In this document: one piece after another, positions 1 through 45,850 of the stretch | Layout of the letters: each line of letters begins with the position of its first letter | Numbering within the stretch: the stretch's first letter is position 1 | Assembly (NCBI GenBank): GCA_030674155.1 | Contig: CM060342.1 | Coordinates: forward strand, 18,250,514-18,314,513 | From: Stramonita haemastoma | Taxonomy: Eukaryota > Mollusca > Gastropoda > Neogastropoda > Muricidae | DNA length: 64,000 bases | Direction of reading: 5' to 3' | The notes under the pieces: generated by a model | Told to the model about the DNA's origin: nothing | Databases searched by the model: none | The model's input: the letters and a program-made list of their open reading frames with translations, nothing else | Translations under genes and position numbers: made by a program

Positions 1-325
1 TGACATAGCCCAGTTGTGTTGGTGTGTGCAGTATCACATAGCCCAGTTGTGTTGGTGTGTGTTGTATCACAACATAATGTGTTGGTGTGTGCAGTATCAC
101 ACATACATGAGCTGTGTTGGTGTGTGCAGTATCACATAGCCCAGTTGTGTTGGTGTGTGCAGTATCACAGACATGAATGTGTTGGTGTTGCAGTATCACA
201 TAGCCCAGTTGTGTTGGTGTGTGCAGTATCACAGACATGAATGTGTTGGTGTGTGCAGTATCACATAGCCCATTGTGTTGGTGTGTGCAGTATCACACAT
301 AGCCCAGTTGTGTTGGTGTGTGCAG
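1..325 (+). repeat. Minisatellite of duplicated splice acceptor plus exon start
   Basis: About ten head-to-tail units of 30-35 bp. Each contains TTGGTGTGTGCAG followed by TATCACATAGCCCAG or a variant. The last copy is the real 3' splice site and first codons of PITP exon A (tgcag|TATCAC at 325/326), so the array looks like an expansion of the intron-exon border itself. Other CAG|TATC copies start at 32, 95, 130, 163, 194, 227, 259 and 291. Unit lengths vary, so most decoy acceptors would change the frame. Confidence 0.9.
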
Positions 326-11988
<11,663 letters not shown>

Positions 11989-12652
11989 TGCCGTGAATGC
12001 CATGGTGATGCTTCATCTTCACATCGCTGCAGTACACCACTACAGCAGCACTGCTGTCATTCCACCCAGCCTCCAACGCTGGGCTTGTGTCCTTCAGTAG
12101 ACGTAGAAAACGGGCATGGTGGGGCATTGAGTTCATCTGGTATGGTGGTAGTAGAGGGAAATAAAGACCAATTTTCTGTTTTTAGAGTTTATTGTCGTAT
12201 TCGCTCGCATCCACATTTCCGTCATCTGTTTTATTTGAAAACTAAAGTTTCTGTCCAGGTTTATTGTCTTAGTCATATTCACTCACATGTCCATAGCTTT
12301 TTGTTTGAGAATGTATTTTGAGTAGTACATGTTTTGGGGGTTGAAAGAGGTTGGTCTCAGCTGTTGGCATTACTGAGTTCTGTGTTAGCTGCTGCACCCA
12401 GTGACACCGACACGATTGTTTTGGGTAAACTTGGTTTTTCTCTCTTTGATATGTGAATTGGTGTGTGATGAAGATGTGGTTTGTGTAGGGTTATTGGGGG
12501 CTGAGGTGTTACTATTTGTTGTGGTGGGGATTGGTTTTCTGTGTGCTGTAAAATGTTAAGTGTTGATGGAATGGTTTTGAGGTGTAATTTTGATGGGTTG
12601 TTTTGAGTTTGTGGTGGTTTGTGTATACTTGTTTTAGAGAGTGTGTGTACAT

Positions 12653-12730
<78 letters not shown>

Positions 12731-13530
12731 CATGCATGGGCATGTATGACAGCATATACATATATAATTGTGTCTATGACTGTGCATATATATGAGTCTG
12801 TATGCATGTATATTTTCACATTATTTTGTTTAATTACATATCATATCCACTTTCAGTGCCCTTGTCTCAATCTTACAAACTATTTCTTTGCTCAATATTT
12901 TTTGTCTGTATGCCTGGTAATATTTACTACAGACAGTTTATGTGCATGTGTGTAATATGACTTTGAAAATGTGATACTCAAATTCTGCAATTATTCCAGG
13001 ACAATCATTTAGTACACAGCTTGATATGAGTGATATTCAGACTGCTGTTCTCTCGTTTAAAGTCATGTTGTGGCATTTTACATTTTGGCATTTACTTAAT
13101 TAAATAAAGTCCCAGACACAGATTTAAACCAAGACCTGACAAAAACATTTTCTGAAAAAGTGAAAGGAATTGATGTGCATGAAAGTCATCATTGAAGAGT
13201 TTCTGCATCCATAGTATTTGAAAGAAGTATTGTTGTGTGTTAGTCTTTGTTAATAAGTTTTGTCTCTATGTCTTTTATTCATTCTTAAGTTGACTCTTGT
13301 CAAATGGTAAATTATCTCAATGCAGCTATACAGGAGTTCTCATAAACATAGAATATGAAATCCCGTTGATTAACGTGTGACATATACGAATCTTGAAAAT
13401 CAAAAGATGATCAAATGCTGCTGTTTAGTTTCTACTGAAAAAAGTACCTTCTTTTTTTCTGCATGACAAGTCCTGTAATGTGGCAGCCTTTAAGATGAGG
13501 TTGGGATTTTTTTGGGTGTTGTTTTGTTTG
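11989..13530 (+). other. PITP 3' flank / probable 3'UTR
   Basis: No coding signal. AATAAA occurs at about 12160 and 13104 (TTAAATAAAGTCCCAG). A (GT)n tract of about 65 bp lies at 12657-12721. How much of this is transcribed cannot be told from sequence. Confidence 0.5.
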
Positions 13531-14040
13531 TTTTTGCCTTGGCTAAGCCCTGAAGTTCACCATGGGGAATTTTGCATATGTGGCCATTTTTTTCCCTCAC
13601 CATAAGGTAGCTGGATTCTGACTTCAGGGATATGAAGTTTGTGACATTCCACCACATAATGAGTTGCATTGCACCTGAGGGCAATTTTTAGTTTTGGCAT
13701 GTTATTAATCTGCAATGAAATAGCTATACAATACAAAAAAATCATATTGAAAATCAGACAGTTCTTTGAAAAGTTATTACAAGTTGAAGTGATAGACTGC
13801 AGGAAACAAATGAGAAATTGACAAGTTTAGCATCAGTAAAATGTAGTTAGAATGAGGGCTTGGGTTTTTTAAAACATGTTTAAAAGCAAAAGGATACAAA
13901 ATTTGACTTGATATTTCATTTCAAGGTAAAACAATATGATAGTATTTATAACCTATCAAATTCAGAATAGACAACTTGACCCCACCTGCCTAAAATGGCT
14001 CCTAGTGGAAAAGTGGGTCAGGTGCTAAGCAACTCTTTCG
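13530..14040 (+). repeat. Dispersed repeat H preceded by tail Y
   Basis: Starts with a tail Y fragment (GCCCTGAAGTTCACCATGGG), then the roughly 390-bp repeat H: GAGTTGCATTGCACCTGAGG, AGAATGAGGGCTTGGGTTTT, AAAATGGCTCCTAGTGGAAA, GTGGGTCAGGTGCTAAGCAA. Other copies: 48183-48570 and 52015-52670. Origin unknown. Confidence 0.75.
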
Positions 14041-17000
14041 TGTGGAGTGTCTCATTTTGAAAACGGTGATACACACAAATCTCTTCACCCAGGGTGTACT
14101 TACAATCTCACAATGATCTCAGGTATGGTGAGTGAGATGCATTATTTGGGTTGGCCTTCCCCCCCCCCTCCTCCCCCCCGCACAGTGTATATTGGGCTGC
14201 ACCCCTCCCCCCTCCTCCCCTCTTCCCTTGCTCAAGACATTCTCTGCTTACACCTTTTTGCTATTCTGGAAGGTCCAGTTTGTGCAAATACTCTGCTATA
14301 TAATATATTTTTTTTTACAATATGGGGTCTAGTTTTGTTTGTTTTGTGGTGTTTTAAAAAAAAAATATTTCAGTTTATTTTAACAGATGGGTGTACTGTT
14401 ACTCAAGGAGATATGGTTAAATTTGTTCTTCTTTTTTATTTATCTTTCAAGTTACATGACAATTGGCTTGAACCAGTATTTGCCTTATGATATTTGTTTG
14501 TTTCCTTGTGAGTGTTGTTTTTTTACAACACATATTGATAAGTTGTCTCGATTGTGATTGGTCGTTTGTTGTTGTTATTATGACAATCATTGTGTTTGCA
14601 TCATTTATATGTTGGTTGTTACTGAATTGAATATATTGTAATATTATCAGCTTTTAATGTGCAGATTCTCTGCTTTGAAACTCAGACTGCTTCCCTGGGG
14701 AAAGCATATCACCACTTGTTAACTTCTCTTTTTTTGGATTTTTTTCCTCATCAGATCACAAATGTGGTTTTTTTTTTTTTTTTTTCTACAGAAGTTTTGC
14801 CGTGCAGCTCTCTTGTTGTTCCAGATTTTTATTTTACATTCCATGAATGCATGAAAGCATTCAGTTTACCTCATTTCATTCAAAGACTAGCACTCAGACC
14901 ACTATTCATGGCCTAGCGGAAAGGAAAAATCCTGTGTCATTTTCTTTGTTATTTATTCCATGATCTCAGCTTCTGGTATAGTTGTGTGAATTTTTGTGTG
15001 TGGTTTTTAACGTGCATAGTATTTTCTTCTGGTTTGCTTTGTCACGTTGTGAATGTACAGGATTGCTGTGCTAACAATTTTCCAGTATGCACACAGATAC
15101 AGTTATGGTCTCTGTTATTTGTGCTGTTTTTATTGATTTGGTCCAGTTTGAGTAAGAATTATACATTTTGTTATGAATTGTAAGGAAGTATTCCCATGGT
15201 TGTGAATGAATCAAGATTGTTTCTGCTTATTTAAAAAAAAAAGAATTTGCCACGGCAAAAAGTGTTGTCGGTTGTTGGTGTAAGCAAGGAAGGATGCAGT
15301 ACATTAAGATATTGTAGTGCTACAAAATGTTACATTGATATTGTCTTCTTCCATGAGAAGTTCTTAGTAGAACAACCTGTACTCTGCATTACAGGAGAGA
15401 GAAAAAAAAATCTCGGAGAATGGCTGCCTATATAGCAAAGTACTTAAAACCACCCATGCAGGCAAACTTATCCAGTGCCTTAATTAGAAATTTCCACTGG
15501 GACCTAAATATAATAACAACAACAGCGAATTTCTCATCCAGTGTGTACTTGTGGTCTCTCAGTGATTCCAGGGGGGATGGGCGAGACAGAGAGCATGTTA
15601 TGGGTGACCCCCCAGGGTGTTAAGCTGGGGAATGCCCAACAACCACAGTGTAGTGTGTGTGTGTTGTGGGGGGGGGGGGGGGGATGGGAGTTGTTGAGTT
15701 GTTGGAAAGAGGGAGGGATGTCTTGTATTTACGGATGGTTTACTTCAAACTTTTTTTTTTTTTTATCAATTGTTTCTTTTAATGAAAAAAGGCAGAAACA
15801 AAGAGAGAGATTGAAAAAAGGAGGGAATTCCTATCACATCATATTCTGAAAAGGTGGGGATGCTATTTATATTGATGATCCCCCTAGCATCCCCACAGAG
15901 GGAGTTTAACTTTCAAAGTCGGCAGCTTTCTAGCAGGAGTTGAATGAAACATTTCAACTTGTAGAAGAGAGGAGCAAACCATGATTTTCTGCTTATGTTT
16001 TTTTATATTATTATTCTGTTGTCATTGTGGTGTTTTGTTGTTGTTTGTCTGCCTTTGTCCAATATTTTTGGACAATTTGTTGTGAAACGATCCATTTTCA
16101 ATTTCTTGCATGACTTTTTTTTTTTTTAAATGTTACCTCATCGTCTGCTTTAACTTCATGTCATATCAACTTTATTCAACAAGCTTTATGGATGCCTTAA
16201 AAAAAAACGAACACCTAACTGCTGGCCATACTTAACAACGACTGTGATAATTATCCCAAGATATTATCATTTTTGGGGGTTAGAAATATCGCTCTGCAGT
16301 GTTTGTTGATATTTTTCTTTTCATATACAAAATATATTGTCCCTACCATGATCGATATAACAACACCAAACAAGTGGAAAAACGAATTAAACATGAAAGT
16401 CCCCTCCAAAAAAAATCATACCCTAGTCACTGAGAAGTTGGGGAAAAAAACTGCTGAGATATGTGGTGAAATATATGTATAATGAGAGTTAATGTAAGTT
16501 GATGTGCCATTCCAGATTCTTAACGCCATTCCACTTTTACAATGTGTGTGTGTGTGTGTGCACGCGCGTGCGTGTGTGTGCGTGCTGCGTACGTACTTGT
16601 GTGCATGGATGTGTGTGTGTTACTGTAACCAGTGGATTAAAGAATTTCCGGCAATGGTTTATGTCAAATTATCTGTAGACCTGCCAGTGCCTTAAATGTT
16701 GAATGCACATATATCTATATTTAAGATAGAATATTATCTTAAAAAAATGCCAGTGAGCTGTAGCAGCATGGGACTAACTAGTGTGTACCCTGCCATAAAG
16801 AAATATGCAGGTGATGAAGTGACATCAACAGTGTGCCATTTATGGCACAGAGTAACATCAGGTTTATGACAGTTCAATGCCCACTCAGTTTAAATTGCCA
16901 GTGTATTTCTTCTTCTGTGACAGTTATGATTGAAAGAAATATGACATTGATGACAAAAACTGCTGTTTGGTTGATCACATTTTGCTGAATTGACTTGCCT

Positions 17001-18567
17001 GCTTGCAATAGGGTTAGCTTATGTATTGACAGTAATAGAAATAGTTAGTTTAGCTGTCTTCAATGCTGCTGTTGTCAGTATGAGCTTCATGCAATGCCAC
17101 CAGGGTTCACTATCTTCTCTGCTCTGCTGAGTTCTACAATCTCCTGTAGCCCTTCCAGACCACTGATCTCAGTGATGTTGGCAATGTAGGATGTTGGTGG
17201 TCTGCCTCTTTTCCCTCTGCCTCAACCTTACCTTGGAGAACTGTCATCATCAGATTTGTCTGTGTGTTTCTGTTTGCATGACCAACATATCCAATAATGC
17301 ACTTATCAATTTCAGCCAGCATCTGTCTTAGAATTAAATGAACAAAAAAAGAGAATATAAAAGCTTTGCTCCTACTTAATGGCTAGAAAATATACTTAAC
17401 ATGTTTATTTTTTCAAATATTGTTTTTAATAAAGTATACTACTTAACAGCAAATTATATAGCAGGTTAGATAACATATGCACAATGTCTGTAAAGCAATA
17501 TATTTTGTTTAAGGAATGAATGAATCTTGTAAGTGAAGAACATGGCCTTAAATTCATTGGAAAGATAAACCACAACTGCTAGTCCAAAGTATTTTTTGAT
17601 CTGATATTTTTTAAATTATATATTTTTCTCTATACAGATCTGAGTTCTTGTTTCACATCATTTTATGTGCAAAGAGTGAAATATTTTTTGTGTGTTGAAA
17701 AAATGATATGTGTGCAAAGCACATGTTTTTTTCATGTGTACCATGATACTGGTTAAAAAAAAAACAATCCAAGTTTATTTATTTTTGTCGACAATCAGGG
17801 TTTTTTTTGTTGTTGTATGTTCCTTTTGTTTTGGTATTTTAATCTTGAAAAAACAAATTCAGTGTGATATAAATCAAAGGGAAGTACTTTGGTACTTTTT
17901 TTTTCTTGACAATCTAGTTCATAAAGCCAAGTACCTATTTCTTACATAGTCAGTACTGAGTTATTTGAAAAAATAAAATGAAATACAGCCACAACTTTAT
18001 ATCCCATACCAGTCAACCTGTTGAACATATATTCCACAATTTTTTGCTGGTCATAGATTTCACATCTCCTTTGTGTATCAAGATGGAACCTAAACTGAAA
18101 CAAAAGCCTTCAGGTTGTTTTGTTCCGGTTGAATTTCAAGGTCCCTGTTTTTGCACCAAAATTATCCTTAATGCTTTCTTTTCCTCAGATGGTTCCATGT
18201 TTGATACCTGAAGTAGTGGAAGCCTTCTGTCCTTCACAATCTTCAGCAGTGGTTGAGAAGTGTGGATTGGTGCGGTAGAAGTCATATCTATCTAATCAGA
18301 TTTATTACGAGTAGAGTCTTAACTGCAATGCAATCACTTCTAGGCTCAACTAGATTAGAACTTTTCTCGATTAAAAAGAAAAGAAAAAAAGCTGGGTTTT
18401 GTATGTGAAGAAAGCTATCAGCAATTGTCAGAAGTAAAGAGAAATAAATCTGATCATTCTTAATTTACGATTGACATATATTGCTGTGAGTGGGTTTTTG
18501 TTGGTGTCGTTTGTCTGTTATGTTCTCTGTGCCAGATATTTTGGATTAAACTGTCCACAGGAGACCA
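14041..18567 (+). other. AT-rich intergenic or long 3'UTR sequence
   Basis: About 4.5 kb poor in SINEs compared with the rest. No splice-flanked coding exon was found on either strand. It holds a family C fragment (14665-14920, minus), a repeat K copy (15515-15645), a poly(G) run at about 15665-15682, a repeat G fragment (15825-15925, minus) and a short GT tract at 16540. AATAAA motifs (about 17430 and 18443) could serve as poly(A) signals. The low repeat content fits a long 3'UTR of the PITP gene, but this is inference. Confidence 0.4.
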
Positions 18568-18579
18568 GTGATCCCACTG

Positions 18580-18866
18580 TTAGTTAAAGTCTGTCTCGAG
18601 CCTAAGGCTCATCAGGCCGGTGCTTATCCCGGTTTCTGTGGCGTTAAGCGACTGAGTCATAGACTCCCCCCTGGATAGGACGCCAGTCTATCGCAGGGTT
18701 AACCCCCAACACAAGGTTGGTACCCCTTTTACACCAGGGTGGGGTGAGAAAATAGCCGTAAAGTGCCTTTTCCAAGGGCACAACGCCATAGCGGAAAGCT
18801 GGGATCGAACCCGCAACCTTTAGATTACGAGTCCAACGCCCTAACCACTAGGCTACAGCGGCGGCT
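18580..18866 (-). mobile_element. SINE family A, full length with target-site duplication
   Basis: Same structure as 4869-5157. Flanked by the perfect 12-bp duplication GTGATCCCACTG at 18568-18579 and 18867-18878. Confidence 0.95.
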
Positions 18867-18878
18867 GTGATCCCACTG

Positions 18879-19504
18879 ACTCTTACACAAACTCTTCCAA
18901 GAATTTAGGTTTTTAAGTGTGTGTATGTGCAATTTTTAGAATGAAGAATACTTGTGATTCTTTGCTTCTGCTCTTGAGAATCATACTGTAAAATTCTTGT
19001 GTCATTTGAGGGAAAACTATGCTTACCCCCCCCCGTCAATTCCAACCCTCTACTTTCATAACAGGGTCTGAATCCATTTGCATTTTCTTCATTGTGTTTT
19101 GTGCATTCATTTATGAAAGGTGTGGAAATGTTAATCTCATTTCATTAAATTTGTTGAAAATGCGGACTGTTTTGTTTAGTTTGTCAAAAATGTGGAAAAT
19201 GTTGATTATATTTTGTTCTCTTTTTTTTTGTGGTGTGCCAAAAAAAGACATTCCAAGAGGTATTTGGTTGCTGAAGTTTTTAAGGTGGTGGCGATGTTGA
19301 TTGGTGAACTGTTTGTTTGTCAATAAAGTCTGGCCTGTTGGCCATTGGGGCTGTTTGCAAAATGGGAAAGTGGCGTGTGGACTGTCTTCTTGTTTCAGTG
19401 GCTGCTGAAGGGGTGGGCGTGTCTGATGCGAGGTGTGATGACTTTAAGAAGATTGCGAGTTTTCTTCACCCTGATTGTCTGTTGATGTTTTGTGTCTAAA
19501 TTTC
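18879..19504 (+). other. Non-coding stretch with a candidate poly(A) signal
   Basis: No repeat family recognised. AATAAA at 19322-19327 (TCAATAAAGTCTGG) is followed within 60 bp by GT-rich sequence, a reasonable polyadenylation context on the plus strand. Confidence 0.35.
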
Positions 19505-19845
19505 AAAGCTCCCTGTGCAGATGCAGGGGGCCTGTCAGTATAAATAGCACCCCACCTTTCTGGAAATTCTGTGCTAGGAATTCCCTCTTTTCTAATCCTC
19601 TCTCTGTTTTTGCTTTGTTCCTTTTCTTTCCTGTCCTCCTTCTTGTCTTTTTTGTACCTTCTTGGTCCATTCTCCTGCCTTTTTCCAGAAAGACTTAAAA
19701 GTAACAGTTCTCTCTCCCCACTGAAGTTGGATGCGCTGGTCCTGACTTGTCAGACACTTAATGGCAGTGCAATGCATTTTTGCTCATACGACAAGACAAC
19801 AGTAGTTGCTGTCTGAGCATTTGATGACGAAGAACAACCACTATG
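19505..19845 (+). repeat. Dispersed repeat G
   Basis: Contains CTGTCAGTATAAATAGCACC, CTTTCTGGAAATTCTGTGCT, a CT-rich middle, and an end with AACAGTAGTTGCTGTCTGAG. Other copies: 34625-34955 (minus), 40150-40335, 15825-15925 (minus), and ends at 21855, 36160 and 58235. Confidence 0.75.
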
Positions 19846-19994
19846 CTATGCAATTATAAGGACTTCATTATTTGTGGCAACTCTGCATGCTTTGAATTTT
19901 GTTTTATGTTCACTAAATGCATGTAGCATATAGAACTTTTGCTTATCGTCCCATCCTGAACGCTGTGCCTCTCGTAGTTTAGTATCTACATTTA

Positions 19995-20440
19995 GATTCC
20001 GGGGATGATTTTTAACACAACACAGTGTACATGTGTTTTTAAAAATTTTGCCATCTGTTCCTACTGGCACACTATGGCCTGCTCTCCAAAAGGTGGAATG
20101 GGTTTTAAGTGTGCAAGATATTTGCATGTGTTCACACACAGGACCTCAGTTTATAGGCTTACCTTTTTTTTTCTTTTTTTCTGTTCCTTGGCGAGAGCTC
20201 CAAGGTTCACAAATGGTGAGATTTATGCATATGCGACCATTTTCCCCACACCATTTAGGTAGCTGCATTCCAACTTCGGGGAATAGTCTCATCTAAAGGA
20301 CTTCAGGGAAGTAGAGTCCACACTGATGTTGACTTCCAGGGGAAAAATCTCCTTGAGCAGTTGCCTGGGTGGTGACTTGAATTTGGGTTGTCAGATCTCA
20401 AGTGCAGCATTCTAATCACTAGGTCATCCCATCCCCACTT
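19995..20440 (-). mobile_element. SINE family E, minus strand, with internal tail Y insertion
   Basis: Body (GTGTGCAAGATATTTGCATG ... GGACCTCAGTTTATAGGCTT) is interrupted at about 20163-20285 by tail Y (AGAGCTCCAAGGTTCACAAA) and then resumes (AATAGTCTCATCTAAAGGAC ... CACTAGGTCATCCCATCCCC). Either a nested insertion or a rearrangement. Confidence 0.65.
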
Positions 20441-20814
20441 CCTATAAGTACTCTGGATGTTTATGTTGCTGTGAGGTAAATGACCCCCCCCCCCCCCCAA
20501 ATAAAAACCAAACCAACAACAAAAAACAAAAAAAACCCACACACAAAGCCCCAAACCACCCAACCAACCAAAGGAAAAGATAAACAAAACCAATAAAACA
20601 AAAACAAAAAAACTGGGATAGGTACTGCAAATAAAGGGAGTCAAACAGCAAAAAGGATATGATAATAATGAACACTCTTTGAGGCTTACCTATCTCCTGT
20701 AAAGGGGAAGTGAAAAGTGCTTAACATCATAAGAAAAAGTCAAAAGCAATGCACTCAAAAGTACATGACACAATACCACTCATACACTACATTGGAATAA
20801 ATAAAATTGTGATT

Positions 20815-21215
20815 TATAGGTGGCAAGGCAGTTTAGAGGTTCACCTGCCTAACAAATCAACTGAGGTTCTGGGTTTCATTCCCAGCTTTGCCCTTTTTTT
20901 TTTCCAGTTTGACAAGAAAATCAAACAATGTTGAAGTCGTTCAGATGAGACTAAATTGAGGTCTGGTGTCCAAAAGTACCATCTTGCATACATGTTAAAA
21001 ATCTGTTCGCCTTTCCAAAGAGTAGGCCTTTTCGTTGCGGCAGGAACAGATGACATTTTTTTTTTAATGCATGCATACAGGTGTCATGTTTAAACACCCT
21101 GAAGTTGGAATGCAACTACCAAAAGGGTTGGGAGAAAAAAATATGGCAGATGCAAAAATCCCACCATTGGTAAATAGAACCTTGGAGCTCCAGCCGAGGA
21201 ATGGAAGAAGAAAAA
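20815..21215 (+). mobile_element. SINE family E, full length
   Basis: Head GGTGGCAAGGCAGTTTAGAG with CACCTGCCTAACAAATCAAC and GAGGTTCTGGGTTTCATTCC; body with GAGACTAAATTGAGGTCTGG and AAGAGTAGGCCTTTTCGTTG; tail Y with CACCATTGGTAAATAGAACC and GGAGCTCCAGCCGAGGAATG. Confidence 0.85.
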
Positions 21216-21541
21216 AAGCATTTGCCAGAGCCTTAGGGCTGTAAAAACCACAACAGTGTGACAAAACTGGACAGCATGTAGTGGATCCTTAAAGAAAATA
21301 ATGTGGAATCATTCCTAATAACTGCTTAATATATCCTTGCTCTTGCAAACCTCAACATTATTATGAGAAACACCATTGCTGCCACAATTTCTGTTCTTCA
21401 CATTGTCTCTTCTCAGTGTATCAGCCGTTTATTATCTCTCTCTTGTTCAGTCCCATTTCCCCCTTCCCCCATTTTTGCTTGTTTGTTTTTGATAATTGTA
21501 AACTTTTGTTACACAATATCCTTAGAAATATGGGCACAAAG

Positions 21542-21605
<64 letters not shown>
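21542..21605 (+). repeat. (CA)n microsatellite
   Basis: About 64 bp of uninterrupted CA. Confidence 0.98.
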
Positions 21606-21607
<2 letters not shown>

Positions 21608-22282
21608 TATGAAAGTACTTTCATTGATTGTATTATAGTCCCACTGCAGTTATGCAATTTAGGGACTGCATCATCCAAGCACAATCACCAAGCAAGCCGC
21701 TCTCTAAATTCGAAAGTGGCGGTTGTTGTGATTATATGTACAGTCTCAGCGCAGATTTCCGATTTAGGGACTGTGAAAGGAAGGCTCAGTGTCCAGAAGA
21801 AATACAAAGTTGGATGTGCTAAACCTGTCTGATCAGGAATCCTAACACATTTTCTCTCATATGACAGACAACAATAGTTGCTGTCTGAGCATTTGACGAA
21901 AAAGTAAGAAGCCACAAAGTAGCCACAGCTGCCGTATAATTAGGCACAGACTAGCCTAAGGGACGGAACTCTAACCTACAACAGAAAGTTCAGCTGGGGT
22001 GCACGCCGGGTCAACTAGGCCTACAAGAGACGAGCAAATTAGCCTAATGCACGGGTCAAAGGGCAACATGTGCACTCTGGTAGATAATACGCAAAGACAA
22101 CTTCTTATGCAAGACTGTATTCTATTATAAGTGCATGTATGGCTTTGTTCTACCTGGCAAAATTGGACTTAGGGTACTGCTTAATTTTCTTGGAGAAACG
22201 AAAGTAGCATGTAGAAGTTTATCCATTTTGGCTGCGTGAGTGAGTGGGCTCACGCAATGTTATATTTCGTTCTGATAACAAC
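21606..22282 (+). promoter_or_regulatory. 5' flank of the reductase gene
   Basis: Holds a repeat G end (about 21850-21895). The last roughly 380 bp before the ATG match no repeat seen here and are the likely promoter/5'UTR region. No convincing TATA box or initiator was found. The start context AACAACATGG is a good translation context. Confidence 0.35.
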
Positions 22283-43385
<21,103 letters not shown>

Positions 43386-43404
43386 CAACACGCCTGTATG
43401 TTGT

Positions 43405-43405
43405 G

Positions 43406-43467
<62 letters not shown>

Positions 43468-43655
43468 ATTTGTCACTGTAGATGGGACATACATGTCTGT
43501 GATGGCTATGGAAATCTATGTGTCATTTTACATTTATTTATCTATTTATTCTTTTATATCGAGGATAAAGGAATAAACGCACATGTGCTTTTTTTTACAT
43601 CAAGTCCCTGCGTGTATGTAGTTTTGTAAATTTTGTCATCTGTTCCCACAATGAT
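43405..43655 (+). repeat. (GT)n and a minus-strand SINE D tail in the 3' flank
   Basis: GT run at 43409-43466 begins 24 bp after the reductase stop codon. A family D tail in reverse follows at 43545-43650 (TTCTTTTATATCGAGGATAA). Confidence 0.85.
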
Positions 43656-45139
43656 ATCAGATGTAGGGTAGACTGATGTCAGAATGGACCATACATTAAT
43701 TATGCAGACTGATAGAACAGTGATGGTAGACACAGCTGAGGTCACTGAACATGACCGGAAAATAGACTAGATTTTGTTGCTAAAGAAAGAAAAATGATTG
43801 AAGAAAATGAAAAAATTATAGCATACATTTGTTTTATGAGTCACAGGGGACATAAGCCTAGCAGCTTATGACCCAGAAACTGCTGTAATCTAGCACAGTA
43901 TGGGTGACATTTTTGCCTGTTATCCTAATCGTACTTAACTTCCATTGCGGGAAGGAAGGTGGCAGAATGGTCAAAGATGTTTACCTGCCTAACAAGTAAA
44001 TGGTGAGGTTCTGGGTTCCAATCCCAGCCTCGTCCTTTCTTTCCCCAGTTTGAGGAGAAAGTCAAACTGAATGTCAAAGCACTGTCAGTTATTTACCCTG
44101 AAGTTTTCATATGATACCAGTATAATGCATGTGTATACCTATATAAATATTTAATGTATATGACTTCTTCAGGTATTCATGTGATGGCTATACAGGTATG
44201 TCTACCGTCTCGGAGGGACCATTTTTATTCTGGAAAAGTTTGATTTTTGACCCAGAAATGTGATGTTTCAATGTGCGTCCTGGAAAGTAAAATCCCAGTA
44301 TTGAATTTTTTCATCGTCGAACGCTCAGACAGCAACTGTTGTTGTCTATTATATGAGATTATAATGTGAGGTCCTCATGTGCGAATGCATGCATACATGC
44401 ATTTTTTTTTTGTAATCTGGAGATAATTATTTAATTAAGTGGAATGGCTGATGTCCTCAGCACATTCTGGTCTATTAGCCTGAAGGAATGAAATGATTTA
44501 GGAAATGTGTCATTAACTTTTTAATTTTTTTCTAGATGGACGGTGTTAAATATTTGAAGGTGTTGGGGGATGTTGGTTTTGAACTGAAGTTAAGGTTTTG
44601 GTCAATGAAGTTTTGAAGTGAAAGTTACTGGAGCCGCTGAAACTGAGTGAGGTGACAGCCCTGATATGAGTTTCGAGGTTGGTAGGGGTATAAACAATTT
44701 GGAATGGAATGGAACGCATGCATGACATCTTGTGCTTATGTTAAAACCCATCCATCTTTCCTACAAGAGTAGGCCAGCTATGACCAGTTGCATGAATGAC
44801 AACATACCCAGCATGCAGTTTACAGAGAGAAAGGCTCCACCAGGTTCTTTTACCAAGCATACACTGCCTGAAAAGTTTGAGTGCAGTGTCTGTATTTGTC
44901 ATGGAGGGTTTAAAAAAATTTTTATTTGTCAAGGAGTTATTGCAGCAAGCAGTTGTCAGTATGATTGTACAGGAAACTATGACTGTGGTTGGTTTTTTTT
45001 TTTTTTTTTGCACTTCTACATCTTTACTTCATACCACACCATCACTTCTACATCTTTACTTCATACCACACCTTTCTTAACTACTGTGACTGTGTTAATA
45101 AGATGTCACTGCAACTGATGCTACATGTCATGTTATGTT
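43656..45139 (+). other. 3' flank of the reductase gene
   Basis: No coding exon found. Contains a family E head fragment (43955-44095: GAAGGTGGCAGAATGGTCAA, GTAAATGGTGAGGTTCTGGG), a GGAATGGAATGGAACGCATG patch at 44701-44720 and a 23-bp direct repeat at about 45017-45072 (ACTTCTACATCTTTACTTCA). Confidence 0.45.
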
Positions 45140-45492
45140 GCAGGATAGCCTGGCGGTTTGAGCGTCGCATGATGAGATGGTTACAGTCTGACAGCTTGGG
45201 TTCGAGCCACCACCTTTGCTGAAGGGGATTTTCTCCCCAGAGTTAACATTAGTGCTGACTCCACTCCCTCCAAAGTCCTTCATATGAGACTGTAAACTGA
45301 CGTCTTGTGTGTGAACACTTGCAGAACATCTTGTGCCCAGGTTAAAATTTCTTCCGCCTTTTGGAAGAGTAGGCTATTGTGTGCCGGTGGGGACAGATGA
45401 GGAAAATTTACAAAACTGCATGCACACAGGGATTAAATGTAAAAAAGCACACGAGTGCTTATTCCAGTTTCCTGGAAATAAAAGAATAGGTA
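45140..45492 (+). mobile_element. SINE family D
   Basis: Head AGGATAGCCTGGCGGTTTGA, body GAGTTAACATTAGTGCTGAC and TTTTGGAAGAGTAGGCTATT, tail TTTACAAAACTGCATGCACA with TTATTCCAGTTTCCTGGAAA. Confidence 0.88.
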
Positions 45493-45850
45493 GATAGTAT
45501 ATGTTGTAGTTTCTGGGTTCTATATAGCCAGTCATTTCTTAGGCTGTACCAGTCCCTTGATGTAAACTGTGGAGAAAGGTTTCCTCAGATTTCCCTGAGG
45601 TTGGGTTCTAGCCACAAGATCAGTCCATTTTTTGATCTAGTCGAACTGAGACATCACAGTAAACACACAGCTACTGCATGTTGCCTTGTGTCTGCAGTTT
45701 TATTTTTGTGTATGTAGAAACTGTGGGTAAATGGTAGTTGTAGGCAAGTGTGATAGGACCTGATTTGTTTTTTTTCAAACTTTTCAGTCCTTTGCTGAAT
45801 GTGATCACTATGGAAAGAAGTTTTTGACATTGAAGTGACAGAATATCTGT